64,000 nucleotides of DNA from Terriglobia bacterium (GTDB lineage: Bacteria; Acidobacteriota; Vicinamibacteria; Vicinamibacterales; CAVVIG01), in contig JAIQFX010000014.1 of the NCBI GenBank assembly GCA_020073005.1, positions 1 through 64,000 on the forward strand, given 5' to 3'. Positions 46,243 through 55,016 of the stretch are shown here, piece after piece (position 1 is the stretch's first letter; each line of letters starts with the position of its first letter). The notes under the pieces were generated by a model that saw only the letters and a list, made by a program, of their open reading frames with translations, searched no databases and was not told the origin of the DNA. The translations under genes were made by a program, and so were the position numbers.

Positions 46243-47085
46243 GTGCCACGAATTCTGGCGAAAGAGACGCTTGCGCCCGACGTCGTGCGATTCTGGATTG
46301 AAGCCCCGGCCATCGCCAAAAAGCGCCGGCCCGGGCAGTTCGTCATCATCCGCACGGACGAGACCGGCGAGCGGATTCCACTCACCATCGCCGACGCCGA
46401 CACGGCGCGCGGCGCCATTGCCCTGATCGTTCAGGGCGTCGGCAAGAGCACCCACAAGCTGAACCGCCTCGAGCCCGGCGACACGATATTGGACGTCGCC
46501 GGTCCGCTTGGTCAGCCGACGCACATCGAGCCGGGCATGCGCGTGTGCTGCGTCGGCGGCGGGATCGGCACCGCGGTCGTCTACCCGATCGCGGCGGGCG
46601 TGAGAGCCGCGGCCGGCCGTGTCGCCGCGATCGTCGGCGCGCGGACCAAAGACCTGATCATCCTCGAGCGCGAGATGGCGGCGGTCGCCGAGCCCTGCAT
46701 CATCACGACCGACGATGGGAGCCATGGACGCAAGGGACTGGTGACCGAAGCGCTGCGCATGCTGTTCGCGGAAGGCTATGAATTCGACGAGGTCGTGGCG
46801 GTCGGCCCGCTGCCGATGATGCAGGCGGTGTGCGCGGTCACCAGGCCGCTCGGCGTGAAGACGATCGTCAGCCTCAATCCCATCATGGTCGACGGCACCG
46901 GCATGTGCGGCGGGTGCCGCGTGACGATCGGCGGCGAGCAGAAGTTCGTCTGCGTCGACGGACCAGAATTCGACGGCCATCAGGTGGACTTCGCTGAGGT
47001 CGCCGCGCGGCTGCGCGCGTATCGCGAGGACGAAGCCACGGCAATGGATCGCTATCGCGCGGAGCTGGCCGCGCCACAGAGGTAG
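46243..47085 (+). CDS. FAD/NAD-binding subunit, SudB/NfnA (PyrK-like)
   Basis: 280 aa, GTG start after GGAGGG. Ferredoxin-NADP reductase-like fold: FAD-binding RIPLTIADAD, NAD loop CCVGGGIGTAVVYPIA, and a C-terminal 2Fe-2S site in GTGMCGGCRV...FVCVDGPEFDG. It pairs with the glutamate-synthase-like gene 30 nt downstream, the usual SudBA/NfnAB arrangement. Such pairs move electrons between NADPH, NADH and ferredoxin (transhydrogenase) or act in sulphide metabolism; the actual reaction here is not decided by sequence. A small hairpin (CTGCCG/CGGCAG, 46203-46220) lies upstream. Confidence 0.88.
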   Translation: MPRILAKETLAPDVVRFWIEAPAIAKKRRPGQFVIIRTDETGERIPLTIADADTARGAIALIVQGVGKSTHKLNRLEPGDTILDVAGPLGQPTHIEPGMRVCCVGGGIGTAVVYPIAAGVRAAAGRVAAIVGARTKDLIILEREMAAVAEPCIITTDDGSHGRKGLVTEALRMLFAEGYEFDEVVAVGPLPMMQAVCAVTRPLGVKTIVSLNPIMVDGTGMCGGCRVTIGGEQKFVCVDGPEFDGHQVDFAEVAARLRAYREDEATAMDRYRAELAAPQR

Positions 47086-47115
47086 CGCAGGCCGTCAAGC
47101 CTGCCTGGAGCGGAG

Positions 47116-48561
47116 ATGGCGAAAAAAATCGGACAGAAGACGAAGACGCCGATGCCGCATGTCGATCCCGGAGTGCGGCGGCATTCGTTCGGCGAGGTGG
47201 CGACCGGCTACTCCGTCGAGCTCGCGCGCCAGGAAGCCGCGCGCTGCATCGAGTGCAAGAACATGCCGTGCGTCGCGGGCTGTCCCGTCGAGATCGACAT
47301 CCCGGCCTTCGTCAGGCAAGTGGCGGCCGGCGACTTCGACGGCGCGTTCCAGACGCTCAGCGCGAAGAACCTGCTGCCGGCCGTCTGCGGCCGTGTCTGC
47401 CCGCAGGAAGATCAGTGCGAGAAGGTCTGCACGCTCGGCGTGCGCTTCGAGCCGGTCGCGATCGGACGCCTCGAGCGGTTCGTCGCCGATTACGCCGCGC
47501 TGATGCACCTCAGCGACACCGCCGCGCCGGCCGCGCCGAGCGGGCGCAAGGTCGCGATCGTCGGGTCGGGACCCGCGGGGCTGACGGCGGCGGCCGATCT
47601 CGCCAAGCTCGGTCACAGCGTGACGATCTTCGAAGCGCTGCACAAGGCGGGCGGCGTTCTCATGTACGGCATTCCGGAGTTTCGTCTCCCGAAGACGATC
47701 GTCCAGGGCGAAATCGAAAAGCTGACCGGACTCGGCGTCGACATCAAGACGAATCACGTCATCGGCCGGACGTTCACGATCGACGAGCTGTTCAGCGAGC
47801 TCGGCTTCGACGCGCTGTTCATCGGCACGGGCGCCGGTCTTCCCCACTTCCCGTCGATCCCGGGCGTCAACCTCATCGGCGTGTTTTCGGCGAACGAGTA
47901 CCTCACGCGATCGAACCTGATGAAGGCGTATCGCTTCCCGGAACACGACACGCCGATCGTCCGCGGAAAGAACGTGGCCGTGATCGGCGGCGGCAACACC
48001 GCGATGGATTCGGTGCGGACAGCGCTGCGCCTCGGCGCGGAGCACGCGTACCTGATCTACCGGCGGTCGCGCGATGAGATGCCGGCGCGCGCGGAAGAAG
48101 TCGAGCACGCCGAGGAAGAAGGCGTGGAGATCGTGCTGCTGGCCGCGCCGACGGAATTGCTCGGCAACGAGAAGTCGCGCGTGCGCGCGATGCGCTGCGT
48201 GAGGATGGCGCTTGGCGAGCCGGATCAATCAGGACGCCGGAGCCCGGTGCCGATCGCCGGATCGGAATTCGAGATCGCGGTGGACACGGTCGTCTTCGCC
48301 GTCGGTCAGGGCGCCAATCCGTTGATTCGCTCGACGACGCCGGATCTGCCCGTGACGAAGTGGGGCTACATCGTGGCCGATCCGGAAACCGGCGCGACGC
48401 AGAAGCCCGGCGTCTTCGCGGGCGGCGACATCGTCACCGGCGGCGCGACCGTCATTTCCGCCATGGGCGCCGGACGCCGCGCGGCGCGCGCCATCGACGC
48501 GTATCTTCATCGTCTGCCGGCCGGCGGTCACGCGGCGGCGGATGCCTTCATCTCGACGTGA
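47116..48561 (+). CDS. gltA: NADPH-dependent glutamate synthase small-chain-like subunit, SudA/NfnB
   Basis: 481 aa. The N-terminal iron-sulphur region has CIECKNMPCVAGCPVEIDIP and CPQEDQCEKVC (two 4Fe-4S sites); the FAD loop is AIVGSGPAGLTAAADLAK; the NADPH loop is VAVIGGGNTAMDSVRTALRLGA; FAD closure is VFAGGDIVTGGATV. It forms a complex with the SudB/NfnA-like protein encoded just upstream. The large glutamate synthase subunit is not in the window, so a stand-alone transhydrogenase or homotetrameric role is more likely than ammonia assimilation. The cytochrome c gene follows after 24 nt. Confidence 0.9.
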   Translation: MAKKIGQKTKTPMPHVDPGVRRHSFGEVATGYSVELARQEAARCIECKNMPCVAGCPVEIDIPAFVRQVAAGDFDGAFQTLSAKNLLPAVCGRVCPQEDQCEKVCTLGVRFEPVAIGRLERFVADYAALMHLSDTAAPAAPSGRKVAIVGSGPAGLTAAADLAKLGHSVTIFEALHKAGGVLMYGIPEFRLPKTIVQGEIEKLTGLGVDIKTNHVIGRTFTIDELFSELGFDALFIGTGAGLPHFPSIPGVNLIGVFSANEYLTRSNLMKAYRFPEHDTPIVRGKNVAVIGGGNTAMDSVRTALRLGAEHAYLIYRRSRDEMPARAEEVEHAEEEGVEIVLLAAPTELLGNEKSRVRAMRCVRMALGEPDQSGRRSPVPIAGSEFEIAVDTVVFAVGQGANPLIRSTTPDLPVTKWGYIVADPETGATQKPGVFAGGDIVTGGATVISAMGAGRRAARAIDAYLHRLPAGGHAAADAFIST

Positions 48562-48585
48562 CCGCGGGGGAATTGGAGCTCAGCT

Positions 48586-48915
48586 ATGCGGAAGATGATC
48601 GCGCTCGGTATCGTCCTGGGGTTGGGCCTCGCGGCGACCGCGGCGGCGCAGGATGCGAAGGCGAAGGGTGAAAAACTCTACGCCGATCAGAAGTGCGCCA
48701 TGTGCCACTCGATCGGCGACAAGGGCAACAAGAAGGGACCGCTCGACGGCGTCGCCGGCAAGCTCTCGGCGGATGAACTGCGCCAGTGGATCGTGGACGC
48801 GAAAGGGATGACCGCGAAAACGAAATCGACGCGCAAGCCCGACATGAAGAACTACGCGCTGCCGAAGGAAGACGTCGACGCGCTCGTGGCCTACATGCAG
48901 ACGTTGAAGAAATAG
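48586..48915 (+). CDS. Small monohaem cytochrome c
   Basis: 109 aa with a signal peptide (cleavage near Ala21). One haem motif CAMCH (Cys37, Cys40, His41) and a likely distal Met in PDMKNY give a class I cytochrome c. The C-terminal helix ALVAYMQTLKK is typical. It is in the same direction as the SudBA pair and only 24 nt after it, so it may take part in periplasmic electron transfer with another partner; a direct link to the cytosolic pair is unlikely. Convergent with the amidohydrolase at 48925. Confidence 0.88.
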   Translation: MRKMIALGIVLGLGLAATAAAQDAKAKGEKLYADQKCAMCHSIGDKGNKKGPLDGVAGKLSADELRQWIVDAKGMTAKTKSTRKPDMKNYALPKEDVDALVAYMQTLKK

Positions 48916-48924
48916 GGCGATGCC

Positions 48925-50559
48925 CTACTGCCGTGCGCTCGGCGAAGTGGCGCGCACGGTCGGATACTTGATCCCGAGCTGTTCCAGATAATTCTTGTAC
49001 TTCGTCGGATCGTAGTAGTACTTCTTCATCTCCGGCCGGTACTTGGCCATGATCTGCGCGTTCAGCCAGATCGCCGGCGTGTCCTCGGGACGCATCAGCG
49101 GGATGTACTTCACGTTCTTCGTCTGGACGTTTCTGAAGTAATCCCACGCCTGCGTCACGAGCTCGGGCTTCATCAGAAAATCGATCACCGTCAGCGCGAC
49201 GACTTTCGCGCCGGCCTGAATGCCCTTGTGCGCGATCGGCGTCGCCATCGAGATCGCGTTCGCCCAGTTGTGGCCCGGACCGGCGGCCATGTTCGACGGA
49301 TAACGCAGTGTCACCGTCGGCACGTTCCACGAAATGTCGCCGATGTCATCGGAGCCGCCGCCGCGTTTCTCCTCGTCTGGAATGGACTCGCGGCCGCGCA
49401 GCGGCTGCAGCTTCGTCGCGAGCCCGACCTCCGGCACCTTCAGCTCGTGCTGCAGCGCCGTGGCCAGCGTCTGATCGGCTTCGCTCCATTGCGGCAGGCC
49501 GACCTTTTCGATGTTGGCGTGCATCACTTCCGCGATCGTCTTGTTGAAGTGGCCGGGCCACGCTGAACCGAGAATCCGCATCGAGACCTCGGTGTCGGTC
49601 ATCAACGCGGCCGCCCTGGCCATGCGATCGCCGATCTCGTTCATCTCCTTGATGTGCGGATAGTCGGTCTCCCGGAAGTAGTACCAGACCGACGCGTTCG
49701 GCGGGACGACGTTGGGCTGATCGCCGCCGTTGGTGATGACGTAGTGCGAGCGCTGCTGCAGGCGCAGGTGCTCGCGGCGGAAGTTCCAGCCGACGTCCAT
49801 CAGCTCGACCGCGTCCAGCGCGGAGCGGCCGCGCCACGGCGCGCTCGCGGCGTGCGCGCTCTCGCCCTTGAAGCTGTACTCGACCGACACGAGGCCGTTC
49901 TGATTGCCGTCGCCCCAGGTGACGCCGAGGTTCTCGCCGACGTGCGTGAAGATCGAGATGTCCACGTCCTTGAACATCCCGGCGCGCACGTAGTACGCCT
50001 TCGTGCCGACGAGCTCCTCGGCGACGCCAGGCCAGAGCATCAGCGTGCCCTGCAGGTGCTGCTGCTCCATCACCTTCTTCACCGCCAGCGCGGCCGCAAT
50101 CTGGAGCGGCATGCCGGAGTTGTGGCCCTCGCCGTGGCCGGGCGCGCCTTCGATGATCGGATCGTGATACGCGACGCCCGGCTTCTGTGACGCCTGCGGG
50201 ATGTCGTCGATGTCCGAGCCGAGCGCGATCACCGGCTTGCCGTTGCCCCAGCGCGCGGTCCACGCGGTCGGAATTCCCGCGACGCCTTCCTGAATCGTGA
50301 AGCCGTTCTGCCGCAGGATGTTCGTCAGGAACTTCGACGTCTCGAACTCCTGGAAGCCGAGCTCGGCGAAGCTGAACACCGAGTCGTTCCACTTCTGGAT
50401 GTTCTCCTGCATCCCGTCGACCTCGAGGCCGACGTTCTGCTTGAACTGATCCAGTTGCGGCGTCGAGGAAGAGGCCGCGGCCGGCGCCGGACGGGGCGCC
50501 TGTGCGTCGAGTGACACGACCGCGACGACCGCGGCAACAAGAAATGACCAACGGATCAT
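48925..50559 (-). CDS. Secreted M20-type amidohydrolase (AbgB-like), paralogue 1
   Basis: 544 aa with a signal peptide (about 1-20). Metallo-aminoacylase / p-aminobenzoyl-glutamate hydrolase-like: GSDIDDIPQASQ, GHGEGHNSGMPLQ and WPGVAEELVGTKAYYV contain the di-metal Asp, His and Glu ligands. It is about 75% similar to the gene at 50604 and clearly a tandem duplicate. GGAGAAAAGG upstream of ATG 50559 supports the start. The two genes are 45 nt apart with repeats between. It probably removes acyl or peptide caps from secreted amides; substrate unknown. Confidence 0.85.
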   Translation of the reverse strand: MIRWSFLVAAVVAVVSLDAQAPRPAPAAASSSTPQLDQFKQNVGLEVDGMQENIQKWNDSVFSFAELGFQEFETSKFLTNILRQNGFTIQEGVAGIPTAWTARWGNGKPVIALGSDIDDIPQASQKPGVAYHDPIIEGAPGHGEGHNSGMPLQIAAALAVKKVMEQQHLQGTLMLWPGVAEELVGTKAYYVRAGMFKDVDISIFTHVGENLGVTWGDGNQNGLVSVEYSFKGESAHAASAPWRGRSALDAVELMDVGWNFRREHLRLQQRSHYVITNGGDQPNVVPPNASVWYYFRETDYPHIKEMNEIGDRMARAAALMTDTEVSMRILGSAWPGHFNKTIAEVMHANIEKVGLPQWSEADQTLATALQHELKVPEVGLATKLQPLRGRESIPDEEKRGGGSDDIGDISWNVPTVTLRYPSNMAAGPGHNWANAISMATPIAHKGIQAGAKVVALTVIDFLMKPELVTQAWDYFRNVQTKNVKYIPLMRPEDTPAIWLNAQIMAKYRPEMKKYYYDPTKYKNYLEQLGIKYPTVRATSPSARQ

Positions 50560-50572
50560 TTGTCCTTTTCTC

Positions 50573-50604
50573 CTTCAGCCATCGGCCTTCAGCCATCAGC
50601 CATC
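50573..50604. repeat. TTCAGCCATCGGCC-type repeat between the two amidohydrolases
   Basis: TTCAGCCATCGGCCTTCAGC followed by CATCAGCC. Same family as 52278-52358. Confidence 0.6.
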
Positions 50605-52265
50605 TATTTCTTCGGCTTCTCCGTCGTCGGGTACTTGATCCCGAGCTGATCCAGGTACGTCTTGTACTTGCTCGGGTCGTAGTAGTACTTCTTCATCTCC
50701 GGACGGTATTTCTCCATCCGTTCCTTGTTCAACCAGATCGCGGGCGTGTCCTCGGGCCGCAACAGCGGGATGTACTTCTTGTCTTTCGTCTGCACGTTCC
50801 TGAAGTAATCCCACGCCTGCGTCACGAGCTCGGGGCGCGTCAGGAGATCGATCACCGTCAGCGCGACGACCTTCGCGCCGTACTGAATGCCCTTGTGCGC
50901 GATCGGCGTCGCCATCGAGATCGCGTTCGCCCAGTTGTGTCCCGGTCCGGCCTGGATGTTCGACGGGTAGTTGAGCGTCACCGTCGGCACGTTCCAGGAA
51001 ATGTCGCCGATGTCGTCGGAGCCGCCGCCGCGCTTTTCTTCGTCCGGAATCACTTCGCGGCCGCGCAGCGGCTGGATCTTGGTCGAGAGGCCCGTCTCGG
51101 GCACCTTCATCTCGCGCTGCACGGCCTTGGCGAGCGCAATGTCCGCGTCGCTCCACACCGGCAGCCCGACCTTTTCGATGTTCGCGTGCATGACTTCGGC
51201 GACGGTCTTGTTGAAATGGCCGGGCCACGCCGAGCCGAGCACGCGCATCGAGACCTCGGTGTCGGTCATCATCGTGGCGCCCTTGGCCATGTTGTTGCCG
51301 ATCTCCCACAGTTTCTTGATTTCCTCGTAGCTCGTTTCGCGGAAGTAGTACCAGACCGACGCGTTCGGCGGGACGACGTTCGGCTGATCGCCGCCGTTGG
51401 GGATCACGTAGTGCGAGCGCTGCTGCAGGCGCAGGTGCTCGCGGCGGAAGTTCCAGCCGACGTCCATCAGCTCGACGGCGTCGAGCGCCGAGCGTCCGCG
51501 CCACGGCGCGCCGGCGGCGTGCGCGCTCTCGCCCTTGAAGTCGTACTCGACCGACACCATGCCGTTGCCGCCGCTGTCGCCCCAGCTCACCTGCATGCCG
51601 GCGCCGACGTGCGCGAAGATGCAGATGTCCACGTCCTTGAAGGCGCCGGCGCGCACGTAATACGCCTTGGTCCCGAGCAGCTCCTCCGCGACGCCCGGCC
51701 AGATCTTCAGCGTGCCCTGCAGGTGCTGCTGCTCCATGATCTTCTTGACCGAGAGCGCCGCCGCGATCTGCATCGGCATGCCGGAGTTGTGGCCCTCGCC
51801 GTGGCCCGGCGCGCCTTCGATGATCGGCTCGTGCCACGCGACGCCGGGTTTCTGCGACGCCTGCGGGATGTCGTCGATGTCGGAGCCGAGCGCGATGACG
51901 GGCTTGCCGCTGCCCCAGGTCGCCATCCACGCCGTCGGCACGCCGGCGAGGTTCTCCTGAATCGAGAAGCCGTTCTGCCGGAGGATGCCGGTCAGGAACT
52001 TCGACGTCTCGAATTCCTGGAATCCGGGTTCAGCGAAGCTGAACACCATGTCGTTCCACTGCTGCAGGTTTTCTTTCATCCCGTCGACTTCGAGGCCGAC
52101 GTCGTTCTTGTACTTGTCGAACGTCGGATTCGGCGGCAGCGAGAACGGCGGCCCCGCGGGCGCGGGCTCCTGGCCTCTCCCGCGTTGCGCCAACGGTGAC
52201 GGCGCGGTGATGGACACGGTGACGAGCGTCGCGAGCGCGATGATCGAGAGACGTCGGACGGACAT
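50604..52265 (-). CDS. Secreted M20-type amidohydrolase (AbgB-like), paralogue 2
   Basis: 553 aa with a signal peptide. Same architecture and metal motifs as paralogue 1 (GSDIDDIPQASQ, GHGEGHNSGMPMQ, WPGVAEELLGTK), with a Gly/Pro-rich linker after the signal (GRGQEPAPAGPP). The ATG at 52265 is set by GGAGGT 6-11 nt upstream; a longer start at 52280 would translate the ribosome-binding site. The near-identical stretches in both genes, for example GWNFRREHLRLQQRSHYVI, suggest recent duplication or gene conversion. Confidence 0.85.
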   Translation of the reverse strand: MSVRRLSIIALATLVTVSITAPSPLAQRGRGQEPAPAGPPFSLPPNPTFDKYKNDVGLEVDGMKENLQQWNDMVFSFAEPGFQEFETSKFLTGILRQNGFSIQENLAGVPTAWMATWGSGKPVIALGSDIDDIPQASQKPGVAWHEPIIEGAPGHGEGHNSGMPMQIAAALSVKKIMEQQHLQGTLKIWPGVAEELLGTKAYYVRAGAFKDVDICIFAHVGAGMQVSWGDSGGNGMVSVEYDFKGESAHAAGAPWRGRSALDAVELMDVGWNFRREHLRLQQRSHYVIPNGGDQPNVVPPNASVWYYFRETSYEEIKKLWEIGNNMAKGATMMTDTEVSMRVLGSAWPGHFNKTVAEVMHANIEKVGLPVWSDADIALAKAVQREMKVPETGLSTKIQPLRGREVIPDEEKRGGGSDDIGDISWNVPTVTLNYPSNIQAGPGHNWANAISMATPIAHKGIQYGAKVVALTVIDLLTRPELVTQAWDYFRNVQTKDKKYIPLLRPEDTPAIWLNKERMEKYRPEMKKYYYDPSKYKTYLDQLGIKYPTTEKPKK

Positions 52266-52277
52266 GAACAACCTCCG

Positions 52278-52358
52278 CATGGCTTATGGCTGAGGGCTAA
52301 TGGCTATGGCGAATGGGATTCTAACCTGAGAGTCCATACCATCAGCCATCAGCCATGA
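52278..52358. repeat. ATGGCTTATGGCTGAGGGC-type repeats, two inverted blocks
   Basis: 52278-52317 has ATGGCTTATGGCTGAGGGCT and more; 52340-52358 has the inverse ATCAGCCATCAGCCATG. They form an imperfect hairpin filling the divergent region upstream of both neighbouring genes. Confidence 0.65.
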
Positions 52359-52362
52359 CGGT

Positions 52363-52368
52363 TATGAT
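52363..52368 (+). promoter_or_regulatory. -10-like box before the gene at 52375
   Basis: TATGAT 6 nt before the GTG start at 52375. It favours the GTG as the first codon of a leaderless mRNA, as no ribosome-binding site is available. Confidence 0.4.
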
Positions 52369-52374
52369 CAAGCG

Positions 52375-53367
52375 GTGACTCACTTCGTCCCGCGAGCGTC
52401 CCTCACCAACGGCCACTGGATGACGCTCTACGCGTGGGGCAACCCGCGGTACTTTCCGCGGCTGCCGCCGCCGACGCGGCGTGTGTTCGAAGTCGCGCCG
52501 GCGACGCGCGTTGTCGCCGATTGTCACTGGCACGCGCGCGCGTGGGAGCGTCCGACACTTTTGGCGCTTCACGGGCTGAACGGATCGAGCGACGCGCACT
52601 ACATGAAGGGGCTCGCCGCGAAAGCCTTCGGGCGCGGCATGAACGTCGTCCGGCTCAACCAGCGCAACTGCGGCGACACCGAGCACCTGTCCGAAGGGCT
52701 GTTTCATTCCGGGCTGACGGCGGATGCCGCGCACGTCGTGCATGAGCTGACCACGATCGACGGTCTGCCGGCGATCGCGGTGGCCGGCTACTCGCTCGGC
52801 GGCAATCTCGCGCTGAAGCTCGCGGGCGAGTACGGCGCGTTCGCGCCGAAGGCGCTCGTCGGCGTCGCGGCCGTGTCGCCGATCATCGAGATCAGCGAGT
52901 GCACGCGCGCACTGGAGCGGAAGGAAAACGTCCTCTATCAGTGGAACTTCGTGCGCGACCTCAAGCGCCGCATGCGGCGCAAGGACCGCTTTCAGCCGGG
53001 ACGCTTCGATCTCTCGAGGCTCGACAGAATCAAGACCGTGCGCGAGTTCGACGAGGTCTACACGGCGCCGTACTTCGGCTTTCGCGGCGCCGAGGATTAC
53101 TACCACCGCGCGAGCGCGATGCGCCTCATCGATCGCGTCCGCGTGCCCGCGCTCATCATCACCGCGGAAGACGATCCGTTCGTGCCGCCGGAACCGTTCC
53201 GCGATCCGAAGGTCGCGCGGCACCCGCACGTCGATCTGCGTCTGTCACGCCACGGCGGCCACTGCGGCTTCGTCGGTCCGACGTCAGGCGAGGACGACGG
53301 CTACTGGGCCGAGACTCAGATCGTGAAGTTTGTCGCCGAATGCGCAAGGCAGAAGGCAGAAGGCTGA
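52375..53367 (+). CDS. YheT-type alpha/beta hydrolase (UPF0017)
   Basis: 330 aa. Cytosolic alpha/beta-hydrolase of the YheT family: LLALHGLNGSSDAHYMKGLA, RLNQRNCGDTEHLSEGLFHSG, the nucleophile elbow AGYSLGGNLALK, a late Asp in AEDDPFVPPE and catalytic His in GGHCGFVG. It acts on unknown esters or lipids; E. coli YheT itself is uncharacterised. GTG start as argued for the -10 box. The last codons (AEG) run into a repeat, and 266 bp of repeat-containing DNA follow before the next gene. Confidence 0.88.
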   Translation: MTHFVPRASLTNGHWMTLYAWGNPRYFPRLPPPTRRVFEVAPATRVVADCHWHARAWERPTLLALHGLNGSSDAHYMKGLAAKAFGRGMNVVRLNQRNCGDTEHLSEGLFHSGLTADAAHVVHELTTIDGLPAIAVAGYSLGGNLALKLAGEYGAFAPKALVGVAAVSPIIEISECTRALERKENVLYQWNFVRDLKRRMRRKDRFQPGRFDLSRLDRIKTVREFDEVYTAPYFGFRGAEDYYHRASAMRLIDRVRVPALIITAEDDPFVPPEPFRDPKVARHPHVDLRLSRHGGHCGFVGPTSGEDDGYWAETQIVKFVAECARQKAEG

Positions 53368-53372
53368 AGTCT

Positions 53373-53622
53373 GTGGCGCGAGCCTTTCAGCGTGCTGAAC
53401 ACTCTGCCTAGTCGCTTCACAGGCCGAATCGCTTGATCGATTCCGAGCGCCACAAGTCTTCCTCTGATTTCTCGCAGGGTCCCTGCGGGTCTAGGCTGAA
53501 GGGGTGTCGCCGTGCCGACTCGGTTTGTCGACGCCACGCCCGCCACCGCGGCCACGCAGTCGCTCGGCCAAAAGCCTCGCGCTACATGACCATGTCTCGC
53601 TCGCCTGAAAGGCTCGCGCTAC
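53373..53622. repeat. Inverted repeat pair (AGGCTCGCGC) around a gene-free stretch
   Basis: GTGGCGCGAGCCTTTCAG (53373-53390) and CCTGAAAGGCTCGCGCTAC (53604-53622) are imperfect inverse copies; a third partial copy (AAGCCTCGCGCTAC) ends near 53586. The roughly 230 bp between show no gene. The arrangement looks like a small mobile element or a remnant of one. Confidence 0.6.
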
Positions 53623-53633
53623 AGCCGCGTGGA

Positions 53634-55016
53634 CTATCGCCGGCTGTTGATCCTTATCGACGCCGCCAGCGCCACGTGCCGCGTGCGCTCGAGGTTCGCG
53701 CTCGTGCCGAACGCGGCGAGGTCGAGGCCCACCCGCGGCCAGAAATTGATCCCGATGCCGCCCGATGGATTCCAGATCTCGCTCGAGTACCGCATGCCGC
53801 CGCGCAACTCGATGAGCCTGAGCCGCTCTTCGAACCCCGCGTGGAACGTCGTGCCCTGAAAGCCGTGGCCCACGTCCGCGAGCGCCGTCCACATCGACGT
53901 GTGATACGCGACGTTGCCGCTGTAGTCGACGGGCAACTCGACGCGCGCGTCCGCGATCGGAACCGGGCCCACGCCCGCCCAATTCGCGTTGCCGTTGAAC
54001 AGCAGATTCAAGAGCAGCGGCTTCGTGGGATCGCCGAGCGCGTAGGTCGTCTGCTGGACGCCGGTCCAGTTCATGCGGTTCGCGATGCCTTTCGCGCCCG
54101 CGCCGACCTCCCAGTGATCGACGACGACGCCCACGCCGGCGTCGACGGCGAACCCGTTGCCGCTCGTCGCGTACTGCCGCGTCACGACGACCGGCGACGG
54201 CAGGAGCGGATTGACCCACAGCTGCCCGAAGGGATCGGTATCGAAGCGGACGCCCATGTGCTCGTTCTCGTACCGGAATCCGCGCAGGTAGTTGTAGTTG
54301 ACCGCGACGTAGACGCCGTCGCGCTCCGAGCCGCCGAGGCCGCCGACCGCGTACCGTCCGCGGTAGCCGCCGGTCACGGCCAGCGCCGCCTGCCCGAGCG
54401 TGTCGTCGGTGATTTGCGGAAACGACACGAGTCTCGGCACCTGGACGGCGGTCGGGCTCGCCCAGATGTCGGTGAGCGCCTTGGGAAAGACGGCCGTCGT
54501 GTGCATCGACAGGTACGGCCCCGCGCCGATGTAGAGGCCTTGAAACGCGCCGCCCGCGCCGCGGTGCAGCTTGATCGTCCCGCCCCAGTTCGGCGCGGCC
54601 AGCCCTTCGGCGAGGATCGTGTTGGGCGGCGTGAAGCCGCGGTAGGCGTTGAGATCGCGGTTCAGCGTCGCGTTTCGAATGTCGGTGACGAACCGGAATT
54701 CGGCATCGTCCTCCGCTCTGCCGATGACGTAATGCACCGGACTCGCGACGTACTCGACCGCGCGAATGGGATTGAACTTGTTCGACGTCGGATCGAAGAC
54801 GCTCGAGTCGGTCACGATCTGGAACAGCCCGAACGGAATCACGATCGATCGGTACGGCCGCTCGGCGTCGATCATCTCGGTGCCAGGATTGTCGGACGTC
54901 GCCACGCCGCCGAGCGCGATCCGGCGCGCGTCCGCGCTCCAGTTCTGCGCGAACACGCGTGTCGAGCACAGGAGCAGCAACGACAACATCGACGCGCGGA
55001 AAAGACGTCTAGCCAA
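53634..55016 (-). CDS. Outer-membrane beta-barrel protein (TraF-like/OmpP1-like outline)
   Basis: 460 aa with a signal peptide (about 1-23, RVFAQ). The rest alternates strands typical of a membrane barrel, with many aromatic residues in GGYRGRYAVGGLGG and GAGVGVVVDHWEVGAGAKG-type repeats and a C-terminal strand ALAASIRI. Proteins of this outline in the phylum are often labelled TraF-like, but no conjugation genes lie near it, so that name should not be trusted. It overlaps the DUF72 gene by 8 nt and is probably cotranscribed with it. Confidence 0.65.
   Translation of the reverse strand: MARRLFRASMLSLLLLCSTRVFAQNWSADARRIALGGVATSDNPGTEMIDAERPYRSIVIPFGLFQIVTDSSVFDPTSNKFNPIRAVEYVASPVHYVIGRAEDDAEFRFVTDIRNATLNRDLNAYRGFTPPNTILAEGLAAPNWGGTIKLHRGAGGAFQGLYIGAGPYLSMHTTAVFPKALTDIWASPTAVQVPRLVSFPQITDDTLGQAALAVTGGYRGRYAVGGLGGSERDGVYVAVNYNYLRGFRYENEHMGVRFDTDPFGQLWVNPLLPSPVVVTRQYATSGNGFAVDAGVGVVVDHWEVGAGAKGIANRMNWTGVQQTTYALGDPTKPLLLNLLFNGNANWAGVGPVPIADARVELPVDYSGNVAYHTSMWTALADVGHGFQGTTFHAGFEERLRLIELRGGMRYSSEIWNPSGGIGINFWPRVGLDLAAFGTSANLERTRHVALAASIRINSRR

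Noticed and set aside
53634-55016. Conjugation protein TraF
   Set aside because: Similar barrels are sometimes given this name, but there are no other conjugation genes and the sequence reads as a generic outer-membrane barrel.
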